A DNA stretch of 64,000 nucleotides from Flavobacterium sp. ov086 (GTDB taxonomy: Bacteria; Bacteroidota; Bacteroidia; Flavobacteriales; Flavobacteriaceae): NCBI RefSeq assembly GCF_900187965.1, contig NZ_FZNL01000004.1, forward strand, positions 254,251 through 318,250. The letters run 5' to 3'. Below the pieces are notes generated by a model that ran no database searches, was not told the origin of the DNA, and was given only the letters and a program-made list of their open reading frames with translations. Made by a program: the position numbers and the translations under genes. Positions 9,380 through 18,024 of this stretch are shown here, one piece after another. The first letter of the stretch is position 1. Each line of letters opens with the position of its first letter.

Positions 9380-10123
9380 ATGAGCGATAAAGAAAATAGT
9401 ACCACGTCTACATCATTCTTTTCCGGTTGGGTGTCAACCGGAAAAGATCTGGCTGCATTATTGAGAGATTTTATTCTGCTTATTGTCTTTCTGGCGTTAA
9501 CATTATGTCCCGAAACATTCAATGACATAATGGTAAGAGCGGGTTTTGAAGAGGGCAGTATAATTGGGATGAAATGGAAAAAAGGTATCACAAAATCAGA
9601 CATTGCTTTAAAAGATTCTAAAGCAACGATTACTATATTAGGAAAACAATTAGATTCAGTTTCGAATTTACTGAATGAAGTAAAAAATGAAACTAATAAT
9701 CCTGATTTGAAAAAACGTATCACTGAGGTTTTGGCAAAAAACAGTAAAATCAAAAAAGAATCCAGTCTTGTTCAGGCATCTGTAAATAAGACAATTACTT
9801 CAAATGCTGCTCTTGTTGAAAATGCCCAAAAAGCACTTAACGAAAGTAGTACATGGGGAGTAGTGCTGGGAGGTGATTCGACGCTTAAAAGTGCGCAGGA
9901 TGAAGTTGCAATTTTCAAACGCAAGTACAATATTTCTAATGCAGTGATCTATCTTCGGGATAAATCTTACAGGAGTATTGTAGTCACAAATAATCGAACA
10001 GAGGCTGAAAAGGTATTGATTACAGCAAAAGAAAGACGACCGGACGCCTATATTGTTCCAATGTCAACCTGGTGCCAAAACTCAGCTCAGCGAGAAGGGT
10101 ATCTGGAATGTACCGGAAGATAA
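9380..10123 (+). CDS. Membrane-anchored protein with SPOR-like C-terminus, unknown function
   Basis: 247 residues from the ATG at 9380 (MSDKENSTT), which follows an AAAAGAAATC leader 22 nt after the LysM-NlpC gene. Earlier in-frame starts overlap that gene and read poorly. One hydrophobic segment (about 27-45) is followed by a helical, probably coiled-coil stretch (about 70-165). The C-terminal part (about 170-238) has a beta-alpha-beta look, with segments like AVIYLRDKSYRSIVV and AYIVPMSTWC. It recalls SPOR-type peptidoglycan-binding folds, but this is weak. Tight coupling suggests a partnership with the wall hydrolase, for example as an anchor, holin-like partner or regulator. The function is not recognised. 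Confidence 0.7.
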   Translation: MSDKENSTTSTSFFSGWVSTGKDLAALLRDFILLIVFLALTLCPETFNDIMVRAGFEEGSIIGMKWKKGITKSDIALKDSKATITILGKQLDSVSNLLNEVKNETNNPDLKKRITEVLAKNSKIKKESSLVQASVNKTITSNAALVENAQKALNESSTWGVVLGGDSTLKSAQDEVAIFKRKYNISNAVIYLRDKSYRSIVVTNNRTEAEKVLITAKERRPDAYIVPMSTWCQNSAQREGYLECTGR

Positions 10124-10289
10124 AACTTCGCCTATTATTTATCTTATTTTTTTTCGAATCCTGCTTAATACTTTTGCAGTCGGTTCAGTCTATAATAATA
10201 ATTCTGCATATAAATATTTGATTTATAATTGGATAGTTTTTTGATTTTGGTTTTTTTTAAGAAATTAGATATTAACTAAAGTGTTTATG

Positions 10290-10297
10290 TATCTTTG
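10290..10297 (+). promoter_or_regulatory. Promoter -7 box of the cobalamin uptake operon
   Basis: TATCTTTG exactly fits TAnnTTTG. The -33 partner is weak (TTAG at 10265-10268). Transcription from here would begin immediately before the cobalamin riboswitch, which supports the call. Confidence 0.6.
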
Positions 10298-10302
10298 CGC
10301 TC

Positions 10303-10530
10303 GCAATGGTTTAGCTATTCTTTTCGAGTTTAGCTAACGAAGAGGGAATCAGGTGCAAATCCTGAACAAGCCCGTTACTGTAAATTCCATGCAACATTTT
10401 GGCTGATTTAATGGCTTTTTTAAGCTTTTGAAATCAAATCTTTTGCCACTGCATTTTTTCAAATGTGGGAAGGCTGATCAAAATGGGAATAAGTCAGGAG
10501 ACCTGCCACTGCATATAATTTTCAAGCTTT
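10303..10530 (+). promoter_or_regulatory. Cobalamin (B12) riboswitch
   Basis: The conserved core elements are present in order. GAGGGAATCAGGTGCAAATC at 10341-10360 and AACAAGCCCGTTACTGTAA just after it form the P3-P5 region. A variable arm follows, and then AGTCAGGAGACCTGCCACT at about 10492-10510 is the B12 box. The element lies about 100 nt before a BtuB-type receptor gene. When adenosylcobalamin or a related corrinoid binds, such elements switch off expression of the downstream transport operon. The exact 5' and 3' limits are approximate. Confidence 0.93.
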
Positions 10531-10626
10531 CGTGGACCAAAGCTTTGAGAGAAACACAAATATCAAACTAACATTTGATTTCGATTTTACCGTTAACAAC
10601 TATTTAGTTAAATAGAGTATTTTGCT

Positions 10627-12678
10627 ATGCACTTATGTGAAAATAGGCGTTTTTGCCTAAAACATGGTGGATTGTTTGTGCTTTTATGGATTTTATTTTG
10701 GAATCCAATTTATGCACAGAATAATCCTCCAAAGAATAATAAGGAATTAGATTCTTTAAAAAAGCATCAATTGAATGAGGTTATTGTAACCACAAGCAAG
10801 CGTGAATTTAAAGTTGAATCTCCTATGCCTGTTCAAATCTTGTCAGGTAAACAACTTGAAAAGCTAAACAGTTTATCTGTGGCAGATGCTGTGCGTTATT
10901 TTTCGGGTGTGCAATTGAAGGATTATGGCGGAATTGGTGGTTTAAAAACCATTAACGTTAGAAGTTTAGGAAGCGCACATACCGCAGTTTTCTACGACGG
11001 AATGAGCGTAGGAAATGCTCAAAACGGGCAAGTAGATTTAGGAAAATATTCACTGGATAATATTGAAGCCATTGAACTTTATAATGGTCAAAAGTCTACT
11101 ATTTTTCAGCCTGCAAGAGGTTTTTTCTCCTCAAATACACTTTTTTTAAAGACTAAAATTCCTGATTTTTCTTCGGGTAAAACCACTAAAATCAAGGCTT
11201 CTTTAAAAACAGGTTCTTTTGGACTTTTTAATCCTTCTTTTCTTTATCAGCAAAAATTATCGTCTACTTTTTCCCTTACAGTAAGTACAGATTGGCTTAA
11301 AGCCGATGGAAAATACAAGTACAGATACCAAAAAACAAATGGTTATGATACTACTGCTGTCAGAAAAAATGGAGATATTATGGCTTTAAGAAGCGAATTA
11401 GCCTTGCATGCAAAACTTGGAAATACAGGGCAGGCTTCGTTAAAAGCATATTATTACGATTCAGAGCGAGGACTTCCGGGAGCAATTGTAGCCAATAAAT
11501 ATGAATCTGTGCAGCGACAATGGGACAGGAATTTCTTTGTTCACGGTTCTTTTCAAAATTCATTTTCTGAGAAATACGAATTACTTGCCAATATAAAATT
11601 CAGCAGAGATTATAGCCGATACATCGATCCTGATTACAAAACGCTGCAAGGAGCTTTGGATAACAAATACTACCAAAACGAGTTTTATGCATCGGTTGTA
11701 AATCAATATACGATTAAGGAATGGTGGAAGGTATCGCTCGCAACAGATTTTTCTATTAATACGCTTGATGCCAATTTATACCGATTTCCGTATCCAACGA
11801 GATATTCTTACTTGGGAGCATTATCTACAGAAATGCATTGGTCAAGACTTGATATTCAGGCAAATTTTCTAGGTGCTTATATTGATGAACAGGTTAAATA
11901 TTATCAGCAAGGAGACAGTCAGCATGTTTTTTGTCCGGTTGTGTCGGCTTCTTACCAGCCATTTGATACTAAAAATTTCAGAGTCAGGGCTTTTTATAAG
12001 GAATCTTTCAGAATGCCAACTTTCAATGATTTGTATTACACTTTTATTGGAAACAGCTCTTTAAAACCTGAATTTACTACACAATACGATTTTGGATCAA
12101 CATACATTATTGAACCCAAAGAGTTTCTACAATCGGCTTCGTTTCAGGCAGATGTTTATTATAATCACGTAAAAGATAAAATTGTCGCCATGCCATCTGC
12201 CAATTTATTTAGATGGACCATGATGAATCTTGGCGAAGTTGATATCACAGGCTTTGAACTTAATACCAACTTCGTATTCCGATTTCCAGAGCAAATATTT
12301 CTCGATTTAGGTTTGAGTTATACCTATCAAAAAGCAATAGATGTTACGTCAAAAGGCACTACTTATGGCGATCAGATTCCGTATACTCCAATAAACAGCG
12401 GTACGGCAACTTCGTCTGTAAGCTGGAAAAATTGGCAGCTCAACTATAGTTTTATTTACACCGGAGAACGCTACAGCCAGAAAGCAAACATTCCGGTAAA
12501 TTATGTAAAGCCTTGGTACACGAGTGATATGGCTTTAATCTGGGACGGAAAATTGCTAAAACTTCCGGTGAAAATAGGAGCAGAGGTAAACAACATATTC
12601 AATCAATATTATGATGTGGTTTTGAATTTTCCGATGCCCGGGAGAAATTATCGCCTGAGCATGTCCTTAAATTTTTAA
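10627..12678 (+). CDS. btuB: TonB-dependent vitamin B12 receptor, BtuB-type
   Basis: A 683-residue outer-membrane receptor. A signal peptide ends near residue 30 (NPIYAQN). A TonB-box-like start and plug domain (about 50-165) contain SVADAVRYFSGVQLKDYGG, VRSLGSAHTAVFYDG and DNIEAIELYNG, and a 22-strand barrel ends in NYRLSMSLNF. The cobalamin riboswitch directly upstream gives the substrate: corrinoids, imported with energy from TonB. The unit continues with two surface lipoproteins after 33 and 21 nt. Residue-level ligand contacts cannot be judged by eye. The gene name rests on the riboswitch and the receptor family together. Confidence 0.9.
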   Translation: MHLCENRRFCLKHGGLFVLLWILFWNPIYAQNNPPKNNKELDSLKKHQLNEVIVTTSKREFKVESPMPVQILSGKQLEKLNSLSVADAVRYFSGVQLKDYGGIGGLKTINVRSLGSAHTAVFYDGMSVGNAQNGQVDLGKYSLDNIEAIELYNGQKSTIFQPARGFFSSNTLFLKTKIPDFSSGKTTKIKASLKTGSFGLFNPSFLYQQKLSSTFSLTVSTDWLKADGKYKYRYQKTNGYDTTAVRKNGDIMALRSELALHAKLGNTGQASLKAYYYDSERGLPGAIVANKYESVQRQWDRNFFVHGSFQNSFSEKYELLANIKFSRDYSRYIDPDYKTLQGALDNKYYQNEFYASVVNQYTIKEWWKVSLATDFSINTLDANLYRFPYPTRYSYLGALSTEMHWSRLDIQANFLGAYIDEQVKYYQQGDSQHVFCPVVSASYQPFDTKNFRVRAFYKESFRMPTFNDLYYTFIGNSSLKPEFTTQYDFGSTYIIEPKEFLQSASFQADVYYNHVKDKIVAMPSANLFRWTMMNLGEVDITGFELNTNFVFRFPEQIFLDLGLSYTYQKAIDVTSKGTTYGDQIPYTPINSGTATSSVSWKNWQLNYSFIYTGERYSQKANIPVNYVKPWYTSDMALIWDGKLLKLPVKIGAEVNNIFNQYYDVVLNFPMPGRNYRLSMSLNF

Positions 12679-12711
12679 TATAAAAAGATACTAATAATTA
12701 AAATTCCTGTT

Positions 12712-13869
12712 ATGAAAACAAACTTCAAGTTCATGATTTTATTAGCCTTAGTTGGCATAGGCTTTCAATCTTGTCAAAAAGATGATCCTATTATTCCTGA
12801 GGAGGTCGTTGTATTGCCTCCGGAAACGGTAACAACTGTAGAAGGATTTTATTTATTGAATGAAGGTAATATGAATATGAACAAATCCTCATTGGATTTT
12901 TATGATTATCAAAGCGGTACTTACAGAAGAAATGTTTATGGTCAGGCAAATCCTGAAGCTACTTTAGGTTTGGGCGATGTAGGAAACGATATTGGTATTT
13001 ACGGAACAAAAGTTTATGCTGTAATCAATAACTCAAACAAGGTCGAAGTTATGGATGCAGCAACAACCAAGCGCCTTAAGGTTATTGATGTGAAAAATTG
13101 CCGTTATGTAACTTTTGCAAATGGAAAAGCTTATGCAAGTGCTTATGATGGAGAAGTACAATTGGGCGAAAATTCTCCAAACGGTTTTGTAGCCGAAATT
13201 GATACTACATCACTTAAAATTACAAGAACCGTAAAAGTGGGGCGTCAGCCTGAGGAAATGGCAGTTGTAGGCGATAAATTATATATCGCAAATTCAGGCG
13301 GATACAGCCCTCCAAACTACGAGAGAACAGTTTCTGTGATTGACTTAAAAACCTTCACAAAAATTAAAGATATCGATGTTGCCATAAATCTACACAGACT
13401 TAAAGCCGATGCTGATGGAGATATTTATGTAAGCTCTCGCGGAGATTATTATGATACTCCGTCAAAACTTTTTGTTATTGATACTAAAACGGATAAGATC
13501 AAGAAAACCTTTGATATAGCATGTTCTAATATTAGTATTGCGGGCGATAAAGCCTACATCGTAGGATCAGAATTTAGTTATGTTACCTTCAAATGGAAAA
13601 TAAACTATTCTATGATAGATGTAAAAAATGAGACTTTACTCGAAGGAAGTTTTTTACCTAAAGCAGTCAGCGACGAAATTAAAACTCCTTATGGACTGGC
13701 AGTAGATCCTTTTTCATTAAATGTTTATATAACAGATGCGGGAGATTATGTTTCTCCGGGTAAACTTTACTGTGTGGATAAAAATGGAATTACAAAATTT
13801 GAAGTTATTGCGGGAGATATTCCTGCACATTTTGCCTTTAAATTAAAGAAAACAACTATAAATAAATAA
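12712..13869 (+). CDS. BtuG-like surface lipoprotein (YncE/DUF5074 beta-propeller)
   Basis: 385 residues. A lipoprotein signal ends at Cys21 (FQSC), and the following QKDD resembles the acidic tag that directs Bacteroidetes lipoproteins to the cell surface. The rest shows repeated YncE-type propeller blades: GFYLLNEGN, VYAVINNSNKVEVMD, LYIANSGG, TVSVIDLKTF, DIYVSSRG and VYITDAGDY. In Bacteroides, BtuG is a seven-bladed propeller lipoprotein that binds B12 with very high affinity and caps BtuB. Position directly behind a riboswitch-controlled BtuB gene makes the same role likely here. Cobalamin binding itself is an inference. Confidence 0.8.
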   Translation: MKTNFKFMILLALVGIGFQSCQKDDPIIPEEVVVLPPETVTTVEGFYLLNEGNMNMNKSSLDFYDYQSGTYRRNVYGQANPEATLGLGDVGNDIGIYGTKVYAVINNSNKVEVMDAATTKRLKVIDVKNCRYVTFANGKAYASAYDGEVQLGENSPNGFVAEIDTTSLKITRTVKVGRQPEEMAVVGDKLYIANSGGYSPPNYERTVSVIDLKTFTKIKDIDVAINLHRLKADADGDIYVSSRGDYYDTPSKLFVIDTKTDKIKKTFDIACSNISIAGDKAYIVGSEFSYVTFKWKINYSMIDVKNETLLEGSFLPKAVSDEIKTPYGLAVDPFSLNVYITDAGDYVSPGKLYCVDKNGITKFEVIAGDIPAHFAFKLKKTTINK

Positions 13870-13890
13870 CCAGTAAATTAAGAAAAAAGA

Positions 13891-15027
13891 ATGAAGAAGA
13901 TTTTATTTGCCTTGTCAATGATCTTGTTTTTGACAGGATGTTCTAAAGACGATGATATTGCACCGAGCCCTCCAAAAATTGGAATAACGATTCCTGCAAA
14001 TGGTTTCGCTACAGATATAATGCAATGGTTTAGAGTTAAACCTCAAGTAGACAGTGAGACAGCGAGTACCTATAAATGGTTAGTGAATGGGCAGGAAGTA
14101 GCTGCAACTACTGATTTATCTTATGTATTTGCAACTGCAGGAACTTACAATATTGAATTTAAAGCTAAAAATGCTGCCGGAGAAAGCAACAAGACATTTA
14201 CTGTTACTGTAAATAACAAAGCTTATTTTAACGGAGTAAAAAATGTATTTGATTTCTTTCCTGCACCGGGACAATTTACAAATGGTTTGCCTGAGTATAT
14301 TGCGGGAGATACAGATGAAACAATGCGTGCAAAAGCCCAAAAAGCGATCACAACAGATAATAGCATGATTAGTCTTGGAGGATTTGGTGGTTATGTTGTC
14401 TTGGGATTTGATCATACCGTAATAAATAAAGAAGGAAATGATTTTATTGTTCTTGGAAATGCATTCAACAATTGGGCAGAACCCGGGATTGTAATGGTTT
14501 CTTACGATGCTAATGGAAACGGAAAAGCTGATGATGAATGGTTTGAGATCGCTGGTTCTGAACACGGAAAGTCAACGACAATTAAAAACTACGAGATTAC
14601 CTATTACAAACCAGCTACGGAGCCGGAAGATCCAAGTGAGCCAAATTATATTCGTTGGACAGATAATCAGGGAAAAACAGGATATGTTGCCAGAAATCCT
14701 TTTCACGGTCAGCCTTTTTATCCACAATGGAAAGGAAATGCAATTACTTTTAAAGGAACTTTCCTTAAATCTAATGCATTCGATCAATCAGGAACGGGAA
14801 CGTATTGGGTTTGCCCGGCATATGATTGGGGTTACGCAGATAATTGGGTAAATACGGATGAAAAAGCGAAAATAGATATTAATTGGGCTGTAAACGCAAA
14901 AGGAGAATCTGTAAAACTAAAAGGGATTGACTTTGTAAAAGTGTATAATTCTAATCGTGCAGAAGCAGGCTGGTTAGGAGAAGTTTCAACAGAAGTTTCA
15001 GGATTTAAAGATTTGAACTTGCCATAA
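13891..15027 (+). CDS. PKD-domain surface lipoprotein of the B12 locus
   Basis: 378 residues. A lipoprotein signal ends at Cys17 (FLTGC), followed by SKDDD, a good surface-export tag. A PKD-like beta-sandwich covers about 30-110 (YKWLVNGQEVAATTDLSYVF, YNIEFKAKNAAGES). The remainder (about 115-378) is a beta-rich domain with segments such as GGYVVLGFDHTVINKEGNDFIV and DWGYADNWVN. It is the third gene of the cobalamin-controlled operon, 21 nt behind the BtuG-like gene. It may be an accessory corrinoid-binding or capture protein, comparable in position to the BtuH lipoproteins of Bacteroides, but no homology to those is claimed. The operon ends at a strong hairpin. Confidence 0.75.
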   Translation: MKKILFALSMILFLTGCSKDDDIAPSPPKIGITIPANGFATDIMQWFRVKPQVDSETASTYKWLVNGQEVAATTDLSYVFATAGTYNIEFKAKNAAGESNKTFTVTVNNKAYFNGVKNVFDFFPAPGQFTNGLPEYIAGDTDETMRAKAQKAITTDNSMISLGGFGGYVVLGFDHTVINKEGNDFIVLGNAFNNWAEPGIVMVSYDANGNGKADDEWFEIAGSEHGKSTTIKNYEITYYKPATEPEDPSEPNYIRWTDNQGKTGYVARNPFHGQPFYPQWKGNAITFKGTFLKSNAFDQSGTGTYWVCPAYDWGYADNWVNTDEKAKIDINWAVNAKGESVKLKGIDFVKVYNSNRAEAGWLGEVSTEVSGFKDLNLP

Positions 15028-15081
15028 ATTTAAGTTTGTAAATCTTCAATAGAAGATTTAAGCAAAAGCTATTAAAAAAGA

Positions 15082-15125
15082 AAACCTCCAAAATCAAAAA
15101 AAAATGATTTTGGAGGTTTCTTGTT
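15082..15125. terminator. Bidirectional terminator
   Basis: AAACCTCCAAAATCA (15082-15096) pairs with TGATTTTGGAGGTTT (15105-15119) around an A8 loop, with T-rich flanks on both strands. It ends the B12 operon on the plus strand and the converging gene at 15140 on the minus strand. Confidence 0.9.
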
Positions 15126-15139
15126 TTTGAAATAATAAT

Positions 15140-15733
15140 TTACTCTTTATACAATATAATAGTCGCTTTGTAGCCCGTTCCCACATTCCATTGACTGGCT
15201 TTGATTACAGCACCTTTATCGTCATAAACCTGAAATTCGGCTGTATTTGGTGAAGCAGAACCTTCATTCAAAGCTTCAAAATCAATTTTATTAATTCCTT
15301 TTACCAAAGTTATTTTGAATCCCTGAAAATCGCCGTTTAGACTTACTTCTTTTTCAATGACTTTATCATTCAGATAAACTCTGATTTTGTCGCCATCTAC
15401 AAAAGCCGCATCACGGTAACGAACTGTAGAAACAGATGTATTGGTTACATATCCTCCTAAATATTCATTTCTTCTGTAAAAAATGCCTTCAACATTGGCT
15501 TCCCGTTTATAGAGACTATTATTTTTATAAAGATCATCCGGATTGATTTTTAAAACCGTTGGGTCTTTTACCGGTGGTGTATCTGTAGTTGGAGGAGTTT
15601 CTGTTGGCGGCGTAATTTCTTTAATTTCAGAATTGTTAGCAGGAATTGGTTTGTATTTACCATTTACTTCTTTCTGTGCGTATCCCTGTAGAGAAACTCC
15701 GGTTATTATAATTATAAACAATATTTTTTTCAT
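15140..15733 (-). CDS. Secreted protein of unknown function
   Basis: 197 residues. A cleavable signal peptide (about 1-19, ending GYAQ) is followed by a proline/threonine-rich spacer with TPPTETPPTTDTPP (about 42-60) and a beta-rich domain to the end. The domain includes DGDKIRVYLNDKVIEKEVSL and GINKIDFEALNEGSASPNTAEF, a beta-sandwich pattern seen in periplasmic or surface proteins of Flavobacteria. It resembles single-copy secreted proteins annotated as hypothetical in this genus. No catalytic motif or lipobox is visible. It converges on the B12 operon across a shared terminator and has no obvious partner. Confidence 0.7.
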   Translation of the reverse strand: MKKILFIIIITGVSLQGYAQKEVNGKYKPIPANNSEIKEITPPTETPPTTDTPPVKDPTVLKINPDDLYKNNSLYKREANVEGIFYRRNEYLGGYVTNTSVSTVRYRDAAFVDGDKIRVYLNDKVIEKEVSLNGDFQGFKITLVKGINKIDFEALNEGSASPNTAEFQVYDDKGAVIKASQWNVGTGYKATIILYKE

Positions 15734-16202
15734 ACTTCTTGGATTAATTTAAAGCATTAAAAATTCCTTAATGCCTAGATAGATAACACTTATTGATAGG
15801 TATTTATTGCACTTGGCAAAAATTAATTATCAGGAAATTGTGATTTTAGATCGTAATAATTGCTTCTTGTTTTAGATAATAAAGTTATTAAATTTTTGAT
15901 TAGTAATGTTTTATGGATAGGAGTAAGATTAATGACTTATTTGTTACAAAAGAGAGTTTCTGTTTTTTTATTTATGGTTAAATATCATTATCATTTTTGA
16001 TTTTATAGCGAAATAAAACAACTACAAGAATAAAAGTGAATTAAAAGAACTGGTTTTACAAGGTTTTTAGATAATGGCATATATGTTGGCTGAAATAATT
16101 TGGAAATAGTAAGGCAGAAAAGAAACTCCGAGACGCACACATCAGGAATCGCTATAAATGGCGGGCAAAAATTTAAATTTGAATCTAGTATTATAAATTT
16201 AA

Positions 16203-16229
16203 TTTATAAGGATATAAAATTATTAATTT
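16203..16229 (+). promoter_or_regulatory. Putative OxyR operator upstream of osmC
   Basis: 27 bases of which 24 are identical to 19005-19031 next to oxyR, with the common core GATATAAAATTAT. It abuts the -33 element of osmC, a typical activator position. OxyR binding is inferred from location only. Confidence 0.45.
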
Positions 16230-16258
16230 GATTAATGAAAATAGTCACCATACATTTG
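16227..16258 (+). promoter_or_regulatory. osmC promoter
   Basis: TTTG (16227-16230), 20 nt, then TACATTTG (16251-16258). This is an exact match to the Bacteroidetes consensus in both elements and spacing. Confidence 0.75.
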
Positions 16259-16319
16259 TCTCATCAAATCAGAACAAGTATTTGAAAATCAAAAAAATAT
16301 AACATTAAAAACTTTAATC

Positions 16320-16739
16320 ATGAAATTTACAAGAAACGCAAACGCAAACTGGAAAGGAACAGGAATGGAAGGAAACGGAACCATTACTACACAAAGTACA
16401 ACATTAAACAATGCTCAACTGTCTTTTAAAACCCGTTTTGCAGAAGGAGTAGGAACAAACCCTGAAGAATTGATCGCTGCAGCACATGCAGGATGTTTTA
16501 CCATGCAATTGAGCTTTTTATTATCTGAAGCAGGTTTTGTACCGGAAGATTTAAATACAGTTGCCAAAGTAACTTTTGAAGATGGTACAATTACTTTAAT
16601 TACACTTGAACTTACAGGTTCTGTTCCTGGAATTTCAGTTGAAGATTTCGAAAAATCAGCGAAAAAAGCAAAAGAGATTTGTCCAATTTCAAAATTGCTT
16701 AACACAGAAATTGTTTTAAAAGCAACTTTATTATCTTAA
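16320..16739 (+). CDS. osmC: OsmC-family organic hydroperoxide reductase
   Basis: 139 residues, the usual size for OsmC. The family pattern is complete: GTNPEELIAAAHAGCF with peroxidatic Cys59, and KEICPISKLL with resolving Cys121. The reaction is thiol-dependent reduction of organic hydroperoxides in the cytoplasm. A good promoter lies upstream, preceded by an element shared with the oxyR promoter region. The next gene, an exported alpha/beta hydrolase, starts 52 nt downstream with no terminator between them, so the two are probably co-transcribed as a peroxide-response unit. The distinction between OsmC and Ohr subgroups was not resolved further. Confidence 0.93.
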   Translation: MKFTRNANANWKGTGMEGNGTITTQSTTLNNAQLSFKTRFAEGVGTNPEELIAAAHAGCFTMQLSFLLSEAGFVPEDLNTVAKVTFEDGTITLITLELTGSVPGISVEDFEKSAKKAKEICPISKLLNTEIVLKATLLS

Positions 16740-16791
16740 TTAGTTCACCAACCACAAATAAATTGAATTATTACATCTTAAAAATAAAAAT

Positions 16792-17589
16792 ATGAAAACA
16801 GCAATTTTAAAAAGACAATTGAATCGTTTATTCTTGTCTGCAGCATTAATTATGAGCGTTTTATTGGGAACAAATACAAACGCACAAACAGCACCAACAA
16901 AAGTAAAAAATGTAGTTTTGGTACACGGAGCATTCGCTGATGGTTCCGGATGGAGAAATTTATACGATATACTTTCAAAAAAAGGATATAAAGTGACGAT
17001 AGTTCAGAACCCGTTAAGTTCTCTAGAAGATGATGTAGCAGCAACAAACGCAGTACTTGACAATCAGGACGGACCAACAATTTTGGTTGGACATTCTTGG
17101 GGAGGAACTGTAATTACAGAAGCCGGAAATCACCCTAAAGTGGTTGGATTGGTTTATGTAGCAGCTCTTCAGCCTGATAATGGAGAAACAACATTACAAT
17201 GGTTACAAACTGCGCCCCCGGCTCCTGAAAATGGTGTTTTACCTCCAAATGACAAAGGTATTGCTTATTATGACGAAGCTAAATTTCACGCAGGATTTTG
17301 TGCCGATGTAAGTAAAGAATTAGCAGCTTTTATGTATGCTTCACAAGGTGCATTTTATGCTAAAGGATTTCTAACACCTGTAACAAAAGCGGCATGGAGA
17401 GATAAACCAGCTTATGCTGTTCTTGCAACAGAAGATAAAAGTATTGTTCCTTCTATTCAACACGCAATGTACAACCGTTCTAAAACTAAAGTTACAGAAG
17501 TAAAAGGAAGTCATTGTGTTTTTATCTCTCAACCTCAAGCAGTTGCTAATGTAATTATTGGTGCAGCCAAAGATTTAAGCGCAAAATAA
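16792..17589 (+). CDS. Exported alpha/beta hydrolase
   Basis: 265 residues with an N-terminal signal peptide (about 1-32, ending TNAQ). The alpha/beta hydrolase fold shows VLVHGAFADGSGW (oxyanion region, 42-54), VGHSWGG with nucleophile Ser102, and a catalytic His in KGSHCVF near residue 243. Relatives are annotated as esterases or epoxide-hydrolase-like periplasmic proteins; the substrate is unknown. It follows osmC by 52 nt and a strong terminator closes the pair, so it likely shares osmC regulation. Periplasmic location distinguishes it from the two cytoplasmic hydrolases at 42-44 kb. Confidence 0.85.
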   Translation: MKTAILKRQLNRLFLSAALIMSVLLGTNTNAQTAPTKVKNVVLVHGAFADGSGWRNLYDILSKKGYKVTIVQNPLSSLEDDVAATNAVLDNQDGPTILVGHSWGGTVITEAGNHPKVVGLVYVAALQPDNGETTLQWLQTAPPAPENGVLPPNDKGIAYYDEAKFHAGFCADVSKELAAFMYASQGAFYAKGFLTPVTKAAWRDKPAYAVLATEDKSIVPSIQHAMYNRSKTKVTEVKGSHCVFISQPQAVANVIIGAAKDLSAK

Positions 17590-17608
17590 AACAAACATTT
17601 TATTCATA

Positions 17609-17646
17609 AAAAAGCCGAAATTCTCATAAAAATTTCGGCTTTTTCT
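17609..17646 (+). terminator. Terminator of the osmC unit
   Basis: AAAAAGCCGAAATT (17609-17622) pairs with AATTTCGGCTTTTT (17631-17644). It lies 20 nt after the hydrolase stop. Confidence 0.9.
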
Positions 17647-17718
17647 GGTTTATCTCAGATTATTCATTAGAACATTACTAAATCACAACTGGTTTATTTT
17701 TAAATAGTTGCTGTTTTT

Positions 17719-17900
17719 GTTCCATCGGAACATCTTATTGGTAAACTAATAATAGCGTGTTTTTTTTACGTTCCGTAGGAACGTTTGATCGACAACAATA
17801 GCAATAACAATAAATAATATTTGTTTTGAAATTCATCAAACGTCCCTATGGGACGATATTGAATCGTAAACATTCTACCGATGAGATGTTCCGATGGAAC
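17719..17900. repeat. Nested inverted-repeat element (GTTCC/GGAAC family), copy 1
   Basis: The outer arms 17719-17743 and 17876-17900 are inverted copies (about 23 of 25 bases), each starting or ending with a GTTCC-(A/G)TCGG-type hairpin. Inside lie ACGTTCCGTAGGAACGT (17768-17784) and CGTCCCTATGGGACG (17841-17855), again as an inverted pair with shared ATCAAACGT flanks. The same organisation recurs at 41149-41339, and a diverged form at 33231-33373. The whole element could fold as one long hairpin. No ORF lies within it. Confidence 0.8.
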
Positions 17901-18024
17901 AGAAACATTTTTTTGTTTTAAATAATTAGGTATCTTAATAATGAAAGTGAAATTTATTGTTAGTAATTAAAATAAAAGAGGCACAAAATATATGCTTATA
18001 GCTTCATTTAATTTTTTACAAAAT

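Larger units (their letters stand above)
15734..16319. other. Long intergenic region upstream of osmC
   Basis: 586 bases without a convincing gene. A small hairpin GCATTAA/TTAATGC lies at 15754-15774, in the leader of the secreted-protein gene. A locally GC-richer stretch (about 16125-16170) reads as no known RNA or protein. The last 120 bases hold the osmC promoter and the element shared with oxyR. Confidence 0.45.

Noticed and set aside
16125..16170. Locally GC-richer stretch before osmC as a thiamine or SAM riboswitch
   Set aside because: The conserved core words of these riboswitches are absent and no matching gene follows.
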